A stretch of 64,000 nt of DNA from Erwinia sp. SLM-02 (GCF_037450285.1 NZ_JAQISN010000001.1:1426001-1490000); one strand, 5' to 3'. Shown: positions 8,200 through 18,162, numbered from the stretch's first letter. The notes: a model not told the origin generated them from the letters alone. Numbers and translations: made by a program.

Positions 8200-9708
8200 A
8201 TGGCGATAAACTATGCAGAGTCTGCGAAAGAAATCGTAAGACTCATTGGTGGCGATGACAATGTGATCGGCGTAACGCACTGCGCGACGCGGCTGAGATT
8301 TGTGCTTAAGGACCCCTCACAGGTAGAGATTGAATCACTTAAACGCGTTAGCGGCGTTATCACCGCCGTTAAGGCCAGCGGTCAGATGCAGGTAGTGATT
8401 GGTAACCACGTCGGCGATGCCTACCGTGAGGTGCAAAACCTGCTGAGCATCGACGAGAACGCTGCGGTAGAGGCGCCGAATGTCGGCATCGTAAACCGCC
8501 TGATGGATATCATATCCAGCATTTTCGCGCCTTTTCTTTATCCCCTGGCCGCCTGTGGCGTACTGCAGGGCATAATCTCCCTGCTGACGGCGATCGATCT
8601 TATGGATCCCGCTGGAGGCACCTATCGCATACTTAACTTCGTCTCCTGGACGGGGTTCACGTTCCTTCCCGTAATGGTCGCCTTCACCGCCGCCAAAAAG
8701 TTTAACGTGAATCCGTTTACCGCGGTGATTTCAGCCTGTGCTCTGGTCTCTCCGGACTACTTGAATATGCTGACCGCCAACAAAATACTGACGGTGAATT
8801 CAGCCGATCCGGCGATGCAGGCGCTGATGAAAAGCGCCGTTGAAAATCCGGCCATTTCGAAAGTGCTGGTGGAGGTTGCTGGCATCCCCGTGGCGTCCGA
8901 ACCGCTGACCTTTATGGGCCTGCCGGTAGAGTATCTGAGCTACACCTCGTCGGTGATCCCCATCATTCTGATGGTCTGGGGGATGTCTTACGTCCAGCGT
9001 TTCTTTGAACGGATCCTCCCGATGGTGATCAGGAATCTGTTCACGCCGATGTTTTGCATCGCGATTATGGTTCCGCTGACGCTGCTGGCGTTTGGCCCCA
9101 TCGGCAATACCATCGGGGGAGCGATCGGCGGCGTCTATAACACCCTGTATCACCTGAGCCCTGCCGTAGCCGGGTTTGTCGTGGGTGCCCTGTGGATGCC
9201 GTTGGTTACGCTGGGCGTGCACTGGGGCATTACGCCGGTCACCGTGGGTAACTACGCGACGCTGGGTTACGACACGTTCACCGGCCTGCAGGCCTCCGCC
9301 GTGTTTGGCATGGCGGGTGCGGTATTGGGTGTCTACCTGAAAGCGAAAGATGCGGAGATGAAGCGCCTGGCATTATCCGCCGGGGTCACCGCGCTGTTCG
9401 GGATCACGGAACCGGCGATTTATGGCGTTGCGCTGCGGCTTAAACGCCCGATGATTTGTGGCTGCCTGGCCGGGGCCGGCGGCGGGGTGATTGCCGGCGC
9501 CTTTAATGCGGTTTCCTGGAGCTACTGCATCCCGGGGATTGCCGTCCTGCCGGTGTTCTTCAAGGAAGGACATATGACCCAGTTCCTCGGGTTCCTGATG
9601 TCGATTTCCGTCGCGTTTATCCTCGGGATTGTCTTCACCTGGATCGCCGGCTTTACAGAAAACACTCAGCCCAATGCTCGCGCCGTTTCACAACCCGGCA
9701 CCGTCTGA
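8200..9708 (+). CDS. PTS EIIBC permease, beta-glucoside family
   Basis: 502 residues. EIIB domain at about 1-85 with the phosphorylated cysteine C28 (GVTHCATRLRF), then a linker and a glucose/glucoside-superfamily EIIC domain of about ten membrane segments, with GITEPAIYG near residue 400. There is no C-terminal EIIA domain, so phosphate must come from a separate EIIA such as Crr, as known for AscF and TreB. It imports and phosphorylates a beta-glucoside at the inner membrane. The glucosidase follows after a short gap, forming a two-gene operon. The family assignment is firm; the sugar (cellobiose, arbutin, salicin or other) cannot be read from the sequence. Confidence 0.9.
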   Translation: MAINYAESAKEIVRLIGGDDNVIGVTHCATRLRFVLKDPSQVEIESLKRVSGVITAVKASGQMQVVIGNHVGDAYREVQNLLSIDENAAVEAPNVGIVNRLMDIISSIFAPFLYPLAACGVLQGIISLLTAIDLMDPAGGTYRILNFVSWTGFTFLPVMVAFTAAKKFNVNPFTAVISACALVSPDYLNMLTANKILTVNSADPAMQALMKSAVENPAISKVLVEVAGIPVASEPLTFMGLPVEYLSYTSSVIPIILMVWGMSYVQRFFERILPMVIRNLFTPMFCIAIMVPLTLLAFGPIGNTIGGAIGGVYNTLYHLSPAVAGFVVGALWMPLVTLGVHWGITPVTVGNYATLGYDTFTGLQASAVFGMAGAVLGVYLKAKDAEMKRLALSAGVTALFGITEPAIYGVALRLKRPMICGCLAGAGGGVIAGAFNAVSWSYCIPGIAVLPVFFKEGHMTQFLGFLMSISVAFILGIVFTWIAGFTENTQPNARAVSQPGTV

Positions 9709-9727
9709 ACATCTTTAGAGAATGATT

Positions 9728-11161
9728 ATGAACAACGTATTTCCAGAAAATTTCATGTGGGGAGGTGCCGTCGCGGCACACCAGGTTGAAGGTGCGTGGG
9801 ATAAAGGAGGAAAAGGCCCAAGCATTGTGGATGTCCTGACCAGCGGAGCGCACGGCGTTGACCGGGTTATCACGGAAGGCGTTCAGGAAGGCTTTCTCTA
9901 CGCCAATCACGAGGCTTCAGATTTTTACCACCGCTACCGTGAGGATGTTGCGCTGCTGGCAGAGATGGGATTCCGCTGCTTTCGCACCTCTATCGCCTGG
10001 TCGCGGATTTTCCCCCGGGGCGATGAATCTGAACCCAATGAAGAGGGGCTGCAGTTTTACGACGCGCTTTTTGATGAGCTTCTGAAGTATGGCATTGAGC
10101 CGGTGATCACCCTGTCGCATTTTGAAATGCCGAATTTCCTGGTGACCGAATATGGCGGCTGGAAAAATCGGCAGGTTGTCGACTTTTTCGTCAACTTCAG
10201 CGTGGTGGTATTAAAACGTTATCAGCACAAAGTGAAATACTGGATGACGTTTAATGAGATCAATAATCAGCGCAACTGGAAGACGCCGCTGTTCGGCTAC
10301 TGCTGCTCCGGGGTGCTTTATACCCGGGAGCCTAATCCCGAAGAGTGCATGTACCAGGTCCTTCATCACCAGTTTGTCGCCAGCGCTCAGGTGGTTAAGC
10401 TCGGCCATGAGATCAACCCGGCGCTGAAAATAGGCTGCATGATTGCTATGGTGCCGCTTTATCCTTACTCCTGTCACCCCGATGATGTGATGTACGCGCA
10501 GGAGGCGATGAGGGAGCGGTTCCTGTTCAGCGACGTGCATATGCGCGGCCATTACCCGGCCTATATTCTGAAAGAGTGGCAGCGTAAGGGCTATAACATC
10601 GCGATGGAACCCGGTGACGCGCAGATCCTGCGGGAAGGTTGCGCAGATTACATCGGGCTGAGTTATTACATGAGCAACGCGGTCAGCAAAGAACATGCGG
10701 GGTCAGGCTCGGCGCTGTCCGGGTTTGAAGGGAGCGTGCCGAATCCGCATGTGAAGGCATCCGACTGGGGCTGGCAGATCGATCCGGTCGGCCTGCGCTA
10801 TGTGCTGAACATCCTTTACGAGCGCTATGAGAAACCGCTTTTCATCGTTGAAAACGGCTTTGGTGCCGTGGATAAGAAGGATGAGTCCGGCGAAATCAAC
10901 GATGACTATCGGATCGATTATCTGCGTTCGCACATTGAAGAGATGAAGAAAGCTGTGGTGGAAGACGGCGTAGACCTGATGGGCTACACCCCGTGGGGCT
11001 GCATTGACTGTGTATCCTTCACGACCGGGCAGTACAGTAAGCGGTACGGCTTCATTTATGTCGATAAGAACGACGACGGCAGCGGCACTTTTGCGCGTTC
11101 AAAAAAGAAAAGCTTCGACTGGTATCGCCGGGTCATTGCCAGCAACGGGAGTGAACTTTAA
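9728..11161 (+). CDS. 6-phospho-beta-glucosidase, GH1
   Basis: 477 residues from ATG 9728, which has AGAG seven bases upstream; an ATG at 9722 is too close to that site. GH1 barrel beginning FPENFMWGGAVAAHQVEGA. Acid/base E177 lies in TFNEIN and nucleophile E375 in IVENGFG. SKRYGFIYVD near the C-terminus is the phosphate-binding pattern that separates 6-phospho-glucosidases from plain glucosidases. It hydrolyses the phosphorylated glucoside delivered by the adjacent EIIBC in the cytoplasm. The gene ends exactly where the right-hand repeat array begins. Confidence 0.92.
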   Translation: MNNVFPENFMWGGAVAAHQVEGAWDKGGKGPSIVDVLTSGAHGVDRVITEGVQEGFLYANHEASDFYHRYREDVALLAEMGFRCFRTSIAWSRIFPRGDESEPNEEGLQFYDALFDELLKYGIEPVITLSHFEMPNFLVTEYGGWKNRQVVDFFVNFSVVVLKRYQHKVKYWMTFNEINNQRNWKTPLFGYCCSGVLYTREPNPEECMYQVLHHQFVASAQVVKLGHEINPALKIGCMIAMVPLYPYSCHPDDVMYAQEAMRERFLFSDVHMRGHYPAYILKEWQRKGYNIAMEPGDAQILREGCADYIGLSYYMSNAVSKEHAGSGSALSGFEGSVPNPHVKASDWGWQIDPVGLRYVLNILYERYEKPLFIVENGFGAVDKKDESGEINDDYRIDYLRSHIEEMKKAVVEDGVDLMGYTPWGCIDCVSFTTGQYSKRYGFIYVDKNDDGSGTFARSKKKSFDWYRRVIASNGSEL

Positions 11162-11590
11162 CGACCGCTAAGGGATTGGTGAATGGGGCGACTGTTACGG
11201 GCAGATCGCGGTGGGATTGGTGAATGGGGCGACCGCTGCGGGCAGATCGCCGGGTCGCCGTAAATACGTCCCTGTAGGCTTGGCTGCCGCATCCCTGCGG
11301 CAGACACCCGGCTAACCTGTCCCGCAGCGGTCTCCCTTTTGAGTCATGGCATTGCTGCCAGAAAATACTCGTAATCTGGGCGGGCAGAGAATGTTCGCGG
11401 CGGGATTGGCGAGTGGGGCGACCGTTAAAGGCAGGTTGCGGTGTGATTACTGACTGGGGCGACCGCTACGGGCAGATCGCCGGGTCGCCGTAAATACATC
11501 CCTGTAGGCTTGACTGCCGCATCCCTGCGGCAGACACCCGGCTAACCCGTCCCGCAGCGGTCTCCCTTTTGAATCATGGCGTTGCTGCTA
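11162..11590. repeat. Right array of family A: two 102-bp cores plus a 41-bp unit
   Basis: Cores at 11231-11332 and 11461-11562 (distance 230 bp) have the same three nested inverted repeats and orientation as the left array. A 41-bp unit precedes the first core (GATTGGTGAATGGGG at 11174 and 11215). The array starts at the stop codon of the glucosidase gene. There is no coding signal. Confidence 0.9.
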
Positions 11591-11632
11591 AAATAAGTGT
11601 TTTCCTGACAGCAACACCAGTATCTACAGGCA

Positions 11633-11732
11633 ATCGGTGCTATCCGGATAAGCGGACCGTCCGAGCACAGGGAAGTGCGAGGCCGAGCGAACAGGGACGT
11701 GGCAGCGGGTCCGCGTTCCGGATAGCACCGAT
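11633..11732. repeat. Right single copy of the family C 100-bp inverted-repeat element
   Basis: Same length and same perfect 15-bp ends (ATCGGTGCTATCCGG) as 6784-6883, with near-identical interior, in the same orientation and again just after a family A array. The cassette 7323-11161 is therefore bracketed by A-C on both sides. Another about 50 bp of unique sequence separates it from the amidohydrolase stop. Confidence 0.88.
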
Positions 11733-11781
11733 ACGCCAGGCTCATGAACCCGCAGCGAGACAGCCCTGCCTGACCGCAGCG

Positions 11782-12966
11782 TTAAAAATCATCCTGTTGC
11801 AGATAACGCCACGCATACTGCGCGTAAAGCTCCGCACCGTGCACCATCACATCCTCATCAATATTGAAACAGCCGTGATGATGCGCCCAGTCGGTGCCCT
11901 TTTCCTTATTGCCGCATCCCAGCAGGGCAAAGCAGCCCGGGATATTTTCGATAAAGTAGCTGAAATCCTCACCGCCGGTAGTAGGGCGCTCGGCGTACAG
12001 CACCTCTTCGCCAAAGGCATCGCGGATCACCGACTGCGCCAGCAGGGCGCTGCGCTCTTCGTTGATCACCGGCAGCGTACCGTAGGTGTACTCCACTTCG
12101 GCCGTAGCCCCGTAGATCCCCGCCGTCTGGTGGGCGTACCGCTCGATTGCCGCCTTCAGGCGCTCGCGGGTGGCGACGTCAAAGCAGCGCACCGTACCGT
12201 CCAGCACGGCGTTTTCGGCAATCACGTTAAAGCGCGTACCGACCTCCATCCGGCCAATGGTCACTACCGCCGAGTCCAGCGGTGAGGTCTCGCGGGAGAC
12301 GATGGCCTGCAGATTCATCACAAACGACGAGGCAACCACGGCGGCGTCAATACAGGCTTCCGGCATCGAACCGTGGCCGCCGCGGCCTTTGAATTTCACC
12401 TTAAGCAGGTCGGCAGAGGCAAAGCTGGAGCCGACGTTGCAGGAAATTTTACCGGAGGCGGTGGTGGTCCAGATATGCATACCGAAAACGTTGTCCACGC
12501 CTTCCACTGCACCCTGGCGAACCATCTCGCGTGCGCCCTGGGCAATCTCTTCCGCCGGCTGGAAAATCAGCCTGACGTTGCCGCGCAGTTCGGCGCGGTG
12601 TTCCTGTAGCGCTCTGGCCGCGTTCAGCAGCATGGACGTGTGCGCATCGTGGCCGCAGGCGTGCATTTTGCCGTCGGTCAGCGACTTATAGCTCAGCGTG
12701 GTGCTCAGTTCCTGGACCGGCAGCGCATCCATATCGGCGCGCAGCGCCACGGTTTTACCCGGCTGGCCGCCTTTTATCTCGGCGATAATGCCGGTCGGTT
12801 CAGTAAGACGATAGCTGATGCCGATCTCATCCAGCGCCTGCGCCACCTTCTGCGTGGTGCGGACTTCTTCCCACGGCAGCTCGGGGTGGGCGTGCAGGTC
12901 GCGGCGGAAGGCGATCATCGCCTCGGCCCAGGCTCGAACGGACTCGGTGATTGACTGACTGGTCAT
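11782..12966 (-). CDS. M20D-family metal-dependent amidohydrolase
   Basis: 394 residues. Carboxypeptidase/hippurate-hydrolase type: HPELPWEE near 27-34, LRADMDALP at 75-83, and the metal/cysteine block HACGHDAHT at 102-110 (C104, H106, H109). QPAEE at 136-140 carries the catalytic glutamates, and GGEDFSYF lies in the C-terminal part. A lid dimerisation domain sits in the middle (GRGGHGSMPE). These cytoplasmic enzymes cleave N-acyl amino acids such as IAA- or aminobenzoyl-conjugates. It lies 47 bp downstream of a permease gene on the same strand, so the permease probably brings in the conjugate. Substrate unknown. Confidence 0.9.
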   Translation of the reverse strand: MTSQSITESVRAWAEAMIAFRRDLHAHPELPWEEVRTTQKVAQALDEIGISYRLTEPTGIIAEIKGGQPGKTVALRADMDALPVQELSTTLSYKSLTDGKMHACGHDAHTSMLLNAARALQEHRAELRGNVRLIFQPAEEIAQGAREMVRQGAVEGVDNVFGMHIWTTTASGKISCNVGSSFASADLLKVKFKGRGGHGSMPEACIDAAVVASSFVMNLQAIVSRETSPLDSAVVTIGRMEVGTRFNVIAENAVLDGTVRCFDVATRERLKAAIERYAHQTAGIYGATAEVEYTYGTLPVINEERSALLAQSVIRDAFGEEVLYAERPTTGGEDFSYFIENIPGCFALLGCGNKEKGTDWAHHHGCFNIDEDVMVHGAELYAQYAWRYLQQDDF

Positions 12967-13013
12967 GAGTATTGCTTCCCTTATCTCTTGTACCGGTTGT
13001 ACTGAATAATGCG

Positions 13014-14234
13014 TTAAACAGCAGGAATAATGTAGCCGACCATGATCCCGGCAAGGACCACCGACACCATGGTAACGGAAATAAAGCCGCCGACCAGCAT
13101 CGGGGCCAGCATGTGCTGGGTCAGCACTTCGCGCTCTTTTTCATCTTTGGTCAGTGCGGTGATGGCTTCGTTAGTAATAATGTAGTCCGCCGGGAAGCCG
13201 TACATTGAGGTCAGCGCAATGGCGAAGGCCATCTCCATACTGACGCCCAGCAGTTTGCCCACCACCCAGGAGACGATAAACATCCCCACCACGGCGGCGG
13301 CAATCAGTACCAGCATCGGGAACAGCAGGCGCAGCAGCATTTCCGGCGTGGCGCGGTTCAGCGTATCAAAAATAAACAGCATCAGGCCCATCACCGCGAA
13401 GCCAAAGCCGTTGGCCTTTTGCAGCGGCTGCCTTTCCAGGAACCCCAGCGAGGCGGCGATCACCCCGAACAGCAGGCAGAGCACGAACGGGCTGACCGCC
13501 ACCACGGGCGCCAGCCAGCCTGAAACCAGATACGCCAGCCAGCCCACGAAGGCGAGGCGCATAAATTTGAAGTAGCTGGTGTTGTAGTGGGCGGGGAAAC
13601 GGCCAAACAGGCGCGGCATGGCATTGTCGGCGCTGGCGGCACCCGCCGCCTTATCCGGCAGCGGTGCGGCGGCAACGGTTTCCTGCCATTCCCCACGGCG
13701 GTATTTCTGCAGCACGCGCCTGCCTTCGCGCTGCAGCATAATGGCGGTAAGCGGATAGCCGGCAAAACCCTGCATCACGTAGATCAGAATGGCGAAAACG
13801 GACAGATCGACCAGTCCGGCGGACGCTGCACCTTTGGACATGATGATCGCCGACACGATGCCGCCGACCAGCGGTGGAATGGTGACAATGGCGGTATTAC
13901 GGTCGAACATCAGCATGCAGACCACGAAGACCGTGGCCATAATCCCGGCGATACCGGCCAGCGAGATTATAATGGTTTTCCACTGGCGGATCAGTTCAGG
14001 GACCGAGAGCAGGGTGCCCATATTGGTGATCAGCAAATACATCAGCATAACGGCCACCACCGGCGTGATACCGGCGCGGCTGACAATATCCTGCGGGAAG
14101 AAGGTCCAGTAGCCAATTAAAAACAGCACCGCACAGACAAATACGGACGGGATCCAGGCTTTGGTTCTGACCGATACCAGGTCACCCAGGTATAAAATGA
14201 CCACAACCAGCAAAAGTGCGAACATTTGAGACAT
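13014..14234 (-). CDS. Multi-pass inner-membrane permease co-transcribed with the amidohydrolase
   Basis: 406 residues from ATG 14234 (GGA eight bases upstream; an ATG three codons earlier is less well placed). About ten hydrophobic segments are split by a charged central loop (about residues 185-215, KAAGAASADNAMPR). The symmetry and motifs such as PPLVGGIVSAIIM recall the glutamate:Na+ symporter and related carboxylate carriers, but no family is identified with certainty. Position 5' of an M20 amidohydrolase points to uptake of its acyl-amino-acid substrate, an arrangement known from E. coli abgABT though with an unrelated transporter. Confidence 0.7.
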   Translation of the reverse strand: MSQMFALLLVVVILYLGDLVSVRTKAWIPSVFVCAVLFLIGYWTFFPQDIVSRAGITPVVAVMLMYLLITNMGTLLSVPELIRQWKTIIISLAGIAGIMATVFVVCMLMFDRNTAIVTIPPLVGGIVSAIIMSKGAASAGLVDLSVFAILIYVMQGFAGYPLTAIMLQREGRRVLQKYRRGEWQETVAAAPLPDKAAGAASADNAMPRLFGRFPAHYNTSYFKFMRLAFVGWLAYLVSGWLAPVVAVSPFVLCLLFGVIAASLGFLERQPLQKANGFGFAVMGLMLFIFDTLNRATPEMLLRLLFPMLVLIAAAVVGMFIVSWVVGKLLGVSMEMAFAIALTSMYGFPADYIITNEAITALTKDEKEREVLTQHMLAPMLVGGFISVTMVSVVLAGIMVGYIIPAV

Positions 14235-14606
14235 AAGACACATCCATTTGATTATTTTTAGAATAACAGCCCTGTTAGTCAGATAATCTGATTTTTACCT
14301 GAAAACTATAATTATCAACTTGTTGGTGGGGCTGGTAAGTCGAGGTTTTAGAACAAATGCCCAGGGTGTTAAATAAAGTGACCCGTGACAATAATTAACA
14401 CAGCGCCAAACTGATGACCAGAGAAGAATGACGGGAAATGTGAGGTTATAAGGAAAAACGAGGTGATTTTGCGATGAACGCTTATTTCAGCGGCGTTATG
14501 ACTGCAGCGCGGTGATATATCCGCAGTTGGGAAAATCCAATATTAATAACGCGAAGCAACGATAAAATAACCCCGGTAGCACCCTCGGGCGCTACCGGGA
14601 CTTTCT
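14235..14606. other. Intergenic stretch without a gene
   Basis: The 372 bp are AT-richer than the flanks and must carry the promoter of the permease-amidohydrolase operon on the left. The ara terminator is on the right. No RNA gene or repeat is seen. Confidence 0.6.
14562..14599 (-). terminator. Rho-independent terminator of the araBA operon
   Basis: On the minus strand a 9-bp GC-rich stem (CCCGGTAGC with GCTACCGGG, 10-base loop) is followed by TTATTTTAT. It lies just downstream of the araA stop. Confidence 0.8.
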
Positions 14607-16109
14607 TTAACGTGCCAGACGATAATAAGCGTCGTTCCAGCGCAGCGCATCGCGGAAGCCGTGAATGGTGGTGTCGTTATCGATCACCAGTACTTCGATA
14701 TTATGCAGTTCGCCGTACAGTCGCATATCGTCCACCGTCAGCGCCTGGCTGAACACCGTATGGTGGGCGCCGCCGCCGAGGATCCAGGCTTCAGACGCCG
14801 TCGCCAGCGAAGGCTGCGCGCGCCACAGTGCCCGGGCAACCGGCAGCGCGGGCAGGTCGTGCGGCTGCTCGATGGCGTCGACCACGTTGACCAGCAGGCG
14901 GAAGCGATCCCCCATGTCGATCACGCTGGCATTCACCGCTGCGCCCGCCGGAGAGGAGAAGATCAGGCGTGCCGGATCCGCCTTACCGCCAATGCCCAGC
15001 GCCTGGACGTCGAGCAGCGGGCGGGCTTCGCGGGCGATAGACGGGCACACTTCCAGCATGTGCGAACCCAGCACCAGGTCGTTGCCCGGTGAGAAGTGAT
15101 AGGTGTAATCCTCCATAAACGAGGTGCCACCCTGCTGATTACCGGCCATGACCTTGAAAATATGCAGCAGTGCGGCGGTCTTCCAGTCGCCCTCACCGGC
15201 AAAGCCGTAGCCCTGCTGCATCAGGCGCTGTACCGCCAGCCCCGGCAGCTGGGTCATGCCGTGCAGGGTCTGGAAGTTGGTGGTAAAGGCGCGGCAGCCT
15301 TCGCCGTCGAGGAAGCGCTTCATGCCCAGTTCGATGCGTGCCGCATCCAGCACGTTCTGGCGTCGCTCGCCGTTAACGGCCGCCGCCGCAGAGAACACGT
15401 AGCTGCTCTCGTATTCATCAACCAGCGCGCTGACGTCGCCGTCGCTGACCTGATTAATCACCTCCACCAGGTCGCCGACGCCCCAGCCGTTCACCGCATA
15501 GCCGAACTGGATCTGCGCGGCGACTTTATCGCCTTCGGTCACCGCCACTTCACGCATATTGTCGCCGAAGCGCGCCACCTTCAGCTGCTGGCTGGCGAGT
15601 TTTGCCGCCGCGCCGCGCATCCACTGTGCAATGCGCTGCACCGCCTGCGGATCCTGCCAGTGGCCGGTTACCACCTGATGCGGCAGGCGCATCCGCGCAC
15701 CGATAAAGCCGAACTCGCGGCCGCCGTGCGCGGTCTGGTTGAGGTTCATAAAGTCCATATCCATGCTGTCCCACGGAATTTCCGCATTGAACTGGGTATG
15801 GAACTGCAGCAGCGGCTTGTTGAGAACGGACAGCCCGCCGATCCACATTTTCGCCGGTGAGAAGGTATGCAGCCAGGTAATAATCCCCAGGCACTGCTGG
15901 TCGTGGTTGGCATCGCGGCACAGCGCCAGCGCCTCGTCCGGGCTTTTGACCAGCGGCTTAAGCTGAAGTGGGAAGGGCAGTTTTCCTTCACGGTTAAGCT
16001 GGTCAACCACCTCTTTGCCGTGCTGTTCAACCTGACGCAGGGTTTCCGCGCCGTACAGATGCTGGGTACCAATCACGAACCATACGGTTGCGGTGCTTAA
16101 CTGGGTCAT
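14607..16109 (-). CDS. araA: L-arabinose isomerase
   Basis: 500 residues, the E. coli length. Converts L-arabinose to L-ribulose using Mn2+ in the cytoplasm. Typical blocks are visible: WFVIGTQHLYG at the N-terminus, FNAEIPWDSMDMDFMNLNQ around 108-126, EGDWKTAALLH around 306-316, and MEDYTYHF around 333-340. The start overlaps the araB stop by ATGA (4 bases), so translation is coupled. Order is araB-araA; a D-epimerase gene does not follow. Confidence 0.97.
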   Translation of the reverse strand: MTQLSTATVWFVIGTQHLYGAETLRQVEQHGKEVVDQLNREGKLPFPLQLKPLVKSPDEALALCRDANHDQQCLGIITWLHTFSPAKMWIGGLSVLNKPLLQFHTQFNAEIPWDSMDMDFMNLNQTAHGGREFGFIGARMRLPHQVVTGHWQDPQAVQRIAQWMRGAAAKLASQQLKVARFGDNMREVAVTEGDKVAAQIQFGYAVNGWGVGDLVEVINQVSDGDVSALVDEYESSYVFSAAAAVNGERRQNVLDAARIELGMKRFLDGEGCRAFTTNFQTLHGMTQLPGLAVQRLMQQGYGFAGEGDWKTAALLHIFKVMAGNQQGGTSFMEDYTYHFSPGNDLVLGSHMLEVCPSIAREARPLLDVQALGIGGKADPARLIFSSPAGAAVNASVIDMGDRFRLLVNVVDAIEQPHDLPALPVARALWRAQPSLATASEAWILGGGAHHTVFSQALTVDDMRLYGELHNIEVLVIDNDTTIHGFRDALRWNDAYYRLAR

Positions 16110-17803
16110 AAAACCACTCCTTCACTAACGGTTGACTGTTGTGGCGCAAACTGCGGTTCGGCAACTTCGCACCATTGAAGATAACGCTGATAAAGCTGTT
16201 GAAAACGGGCGACGCGCGCGGGGTCTGGCTGCAGGGTCTGCTCCAGCGGGCTGGCCATCTGCTGCTGCGCGGCCGGAATATCGGCATAGACGCCGGCGGC
16301 AACGGCGGCAAAAATGGCCGCACCCAGCGCGCAGCACTCGTCGGAAGCGACGATGTCCAGCGGGCGGTTCATCACGTCGCAGCACACCTGCATAATCGCC
16401 GGTGACTTGCGGGCGATGCCGCCGAGCGTCAGGATCTGCTGCACCGGAATATCCTGCTGCTCGAAGCACTCCATAATCGCTCTGGCCCCGAAGGCGGTGG
16501 CGGCGATAAAACCGCCGAACAGGGTGGACGCATCGGTCCCCAGGTTGAGATCGGTAATCACCCCCTTCAGGCGCTGGTTGGCGAACGGCGTGCGGCGGCC
16601 GTTAAACCAGTCCAGCACCACCGGTAAATGGTCGAGCTGCGGATTGCTGGCCCAGGCTTTGGTTAAATCCTCCAGCAGGGCGCGGCGAATCGGTTCCAGC
16701 TGGGTTTTCAGTTCCGGCTGCTGCTGCATGGCCTGCACCAGCGGCCAGCTGAGAAGACGGCTGAACCAGGCATACATATCGCCAAACGCCGACTGCCCGG
16801 CTTCAAAACCGATCATGCCCGGCACCACGCTGCCGTCGACCTGGCCGCAGATGCCCTTGATGGCCCGGTCGCCTACGCGCTCGGGGTCGGCAATCAGAAT
16901 GTCGCAGGTGGAGGTGCCGATCACTTTCACCAGCGTGTACGGCTTCGCACCGGCCCCGACCGCGCCCATATGGCAGTCAAAGGCACCGCCGGAAATCGCC
17001 ACGCCGCGCGGCAGGCCGAGCCGTTCCGCCCACTCGGCGCTCAGCTCACCCACCGGCAGATCGGCGGTCCAGGTATCGGTAAACAGGGGAGAGTCCAGAT
17101 CGCGGGTCAGCAGCGGATCCAGCGCATTAAGGAATGCCGCCTCCGGCAGCCCCTGCCACAGCGGATGCCAGAGTGATTTATGCCCGGCGGCGCAGCGGCC
17201 CCGGCGCAGGTCGGCGGGGGCGGTGGTGCCGCTGAGCAGCGCCGGAACCCAGTCGCACAGCTCCACCCACGAGACGGCGGCGTCGCGTACCGCGGCATCT
17301 TCACGGCTGACGTGCAGAATTTTGGCCCAGAACCATTCCGAGGAGTAAATGCCGCCGATGTAGCGGGAATAATCCCCGAACTCGCCGCTGTGGCACAGGC
17401 GGGTGATGGCTTCCGCTTCTTCGATGGCGGTGTGATCCTTCCACAGCACAAACATCGCATTAGGGTTATCGGCAAATTCCGGGCGCAGCGCCAGTACACG
17501 GCCTTCGCGATCGATGGGGGCCGGGGTCGAACCGGTCGAATCCACGCCAATCCCGACCACGTTCTGGCTGTCCGCGCCGAGTTGAGTGACAACGTCACGA
17601 ATTGCCTGCTCCAGCGCCTCAATATAATCCGCGGGATGATGGCGGAACTGATTGCGATTGGGCTGGCAAAAACGGCCTTCCTGCCAGCGGGGATAGGCGA
17701 CCACCTGTTTCGCCAGTTCACGTCCGCTGGCACATTCCACCGCCAGCGCCCGAACCGAGTCGCTGCCAAAATCCAGACCGAGGGTAATGGCACCCTTGTT
17801 CAT
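16106..17803 (-). CDS. araB: L-ribulokinase
   Basis: 565 residues from ATG 17803, which has GGAGAAC upstream; 15 extra upstream codons lack support. FGGY kinase fold: ITLGLDFGSDSVRA near the N-terminus, GVDSTGSTPAP near 95-105, CHMGAVGAGA near 290 and GGIARKSP near 460. Phosphorylates L-ribulose with ATP. First gene of the araBA operon, divergent from araFGH across a 359-bp control region. Confidence 0.96.
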   Translation of the reverse strand: MNKGAITLGLDFGSDSVRALAVECASGRELAKQVVAYPRWQEGRFCQPNRNQFRHHPADYIEALEQAIRDVVTQLGADSQNVVGIGVDSTGSTPAPIDREGRVLALRPEFADNPNAMFVLWKDHTAIEEAEAITRLCHSGEFGDYSRYIGGIYSSEWFWAKILHVSREDAAVRDAAVSWVELCDWVPALLSGTTAPADLRRGRCAAGHKSLWHPLWQGLPEAAFLNALDPLLTRDLDSPLFTDTWTADLPVGELSAEWAERLGLPRGVAISGGAFDCHMGAVGAGAKPYTLVKVIGTSTCDILIADPERVGDRAIKGICGQVDGSVVPGMIGFEAGQSAFGDMYAWFSRLLSWPLVQAMQQQPELKTQLEPIRRALLEDLTKAWASNPQLDHLPVVLDWFNGRRTPFANQRLKGVITDLNLGTDASTLFGGFIAATAFGARAIMECFEQQDIPVQQILTLGGIARKSPAIMQVCCDVMNRPLDIVASDECCALGAAIFAAVAAGVYADIPAAQQQMASPLEQTLQPDPARVARFQQLYQRYLQWCEVAEPQFAPQQSTVSEGVVL

Positions 17804-18162
17804 AGTTGTTCTCCAGAGACGATAGTCAAGTCTCCTTATCCTGAGCACATGGTGCAGAAGCGGTTAGGTGTGAGTGGCTGCATATATGCACTTTTCTGCC
17901 ATCCGTTCCGGTTATGTGATGCGCTTCAAATGTTACTTTCCGGTTAAATCAGCTGAATGCATGGACAAAACGCCTGTAATTCCAGTGTGTGATAGCGCTC
18001 TACAAATTTCCGTTTATATACGGGTAAAACTAATTAACCGCCGCCGCAAAAAACACGACGGTTTTATATAAGTTACTGTTTATACGATTTTAATAATTTC
18101 ATCTTCCGATTGTTACCGTTTACACAACCCCGTCAAAAGCGGGCACTGAGCCGGAGAGCCTC
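17804..18162. promoter_or_regulatory. Divergent araB / araF control region with CRP-like and AraC-like sites
   Basis: No gene. A CRP-like site TGTGA-N6-TCAAA at 17915-17930 is flanked by two AraC half-site-like stretches: CTTTTCTGCCATCC on the plus strand (about 17890-17903) and TTTTGTCCATGC on the minus strand (about 17958-17973). A weaker CRP-like TGTGA-N6-TCTAC begins at 17988. E. coli uses AraC plus CRP at both ara promoters, so this layout fits. The half-sites are assigned by eye. Confidence 0.6.

Noticed and set aside
15096..15860. Long open frame opposite araA (254 codons)
   Set aside because: Shadow of a conserved gene; it lacks a ribosome site and any recognisable domain.
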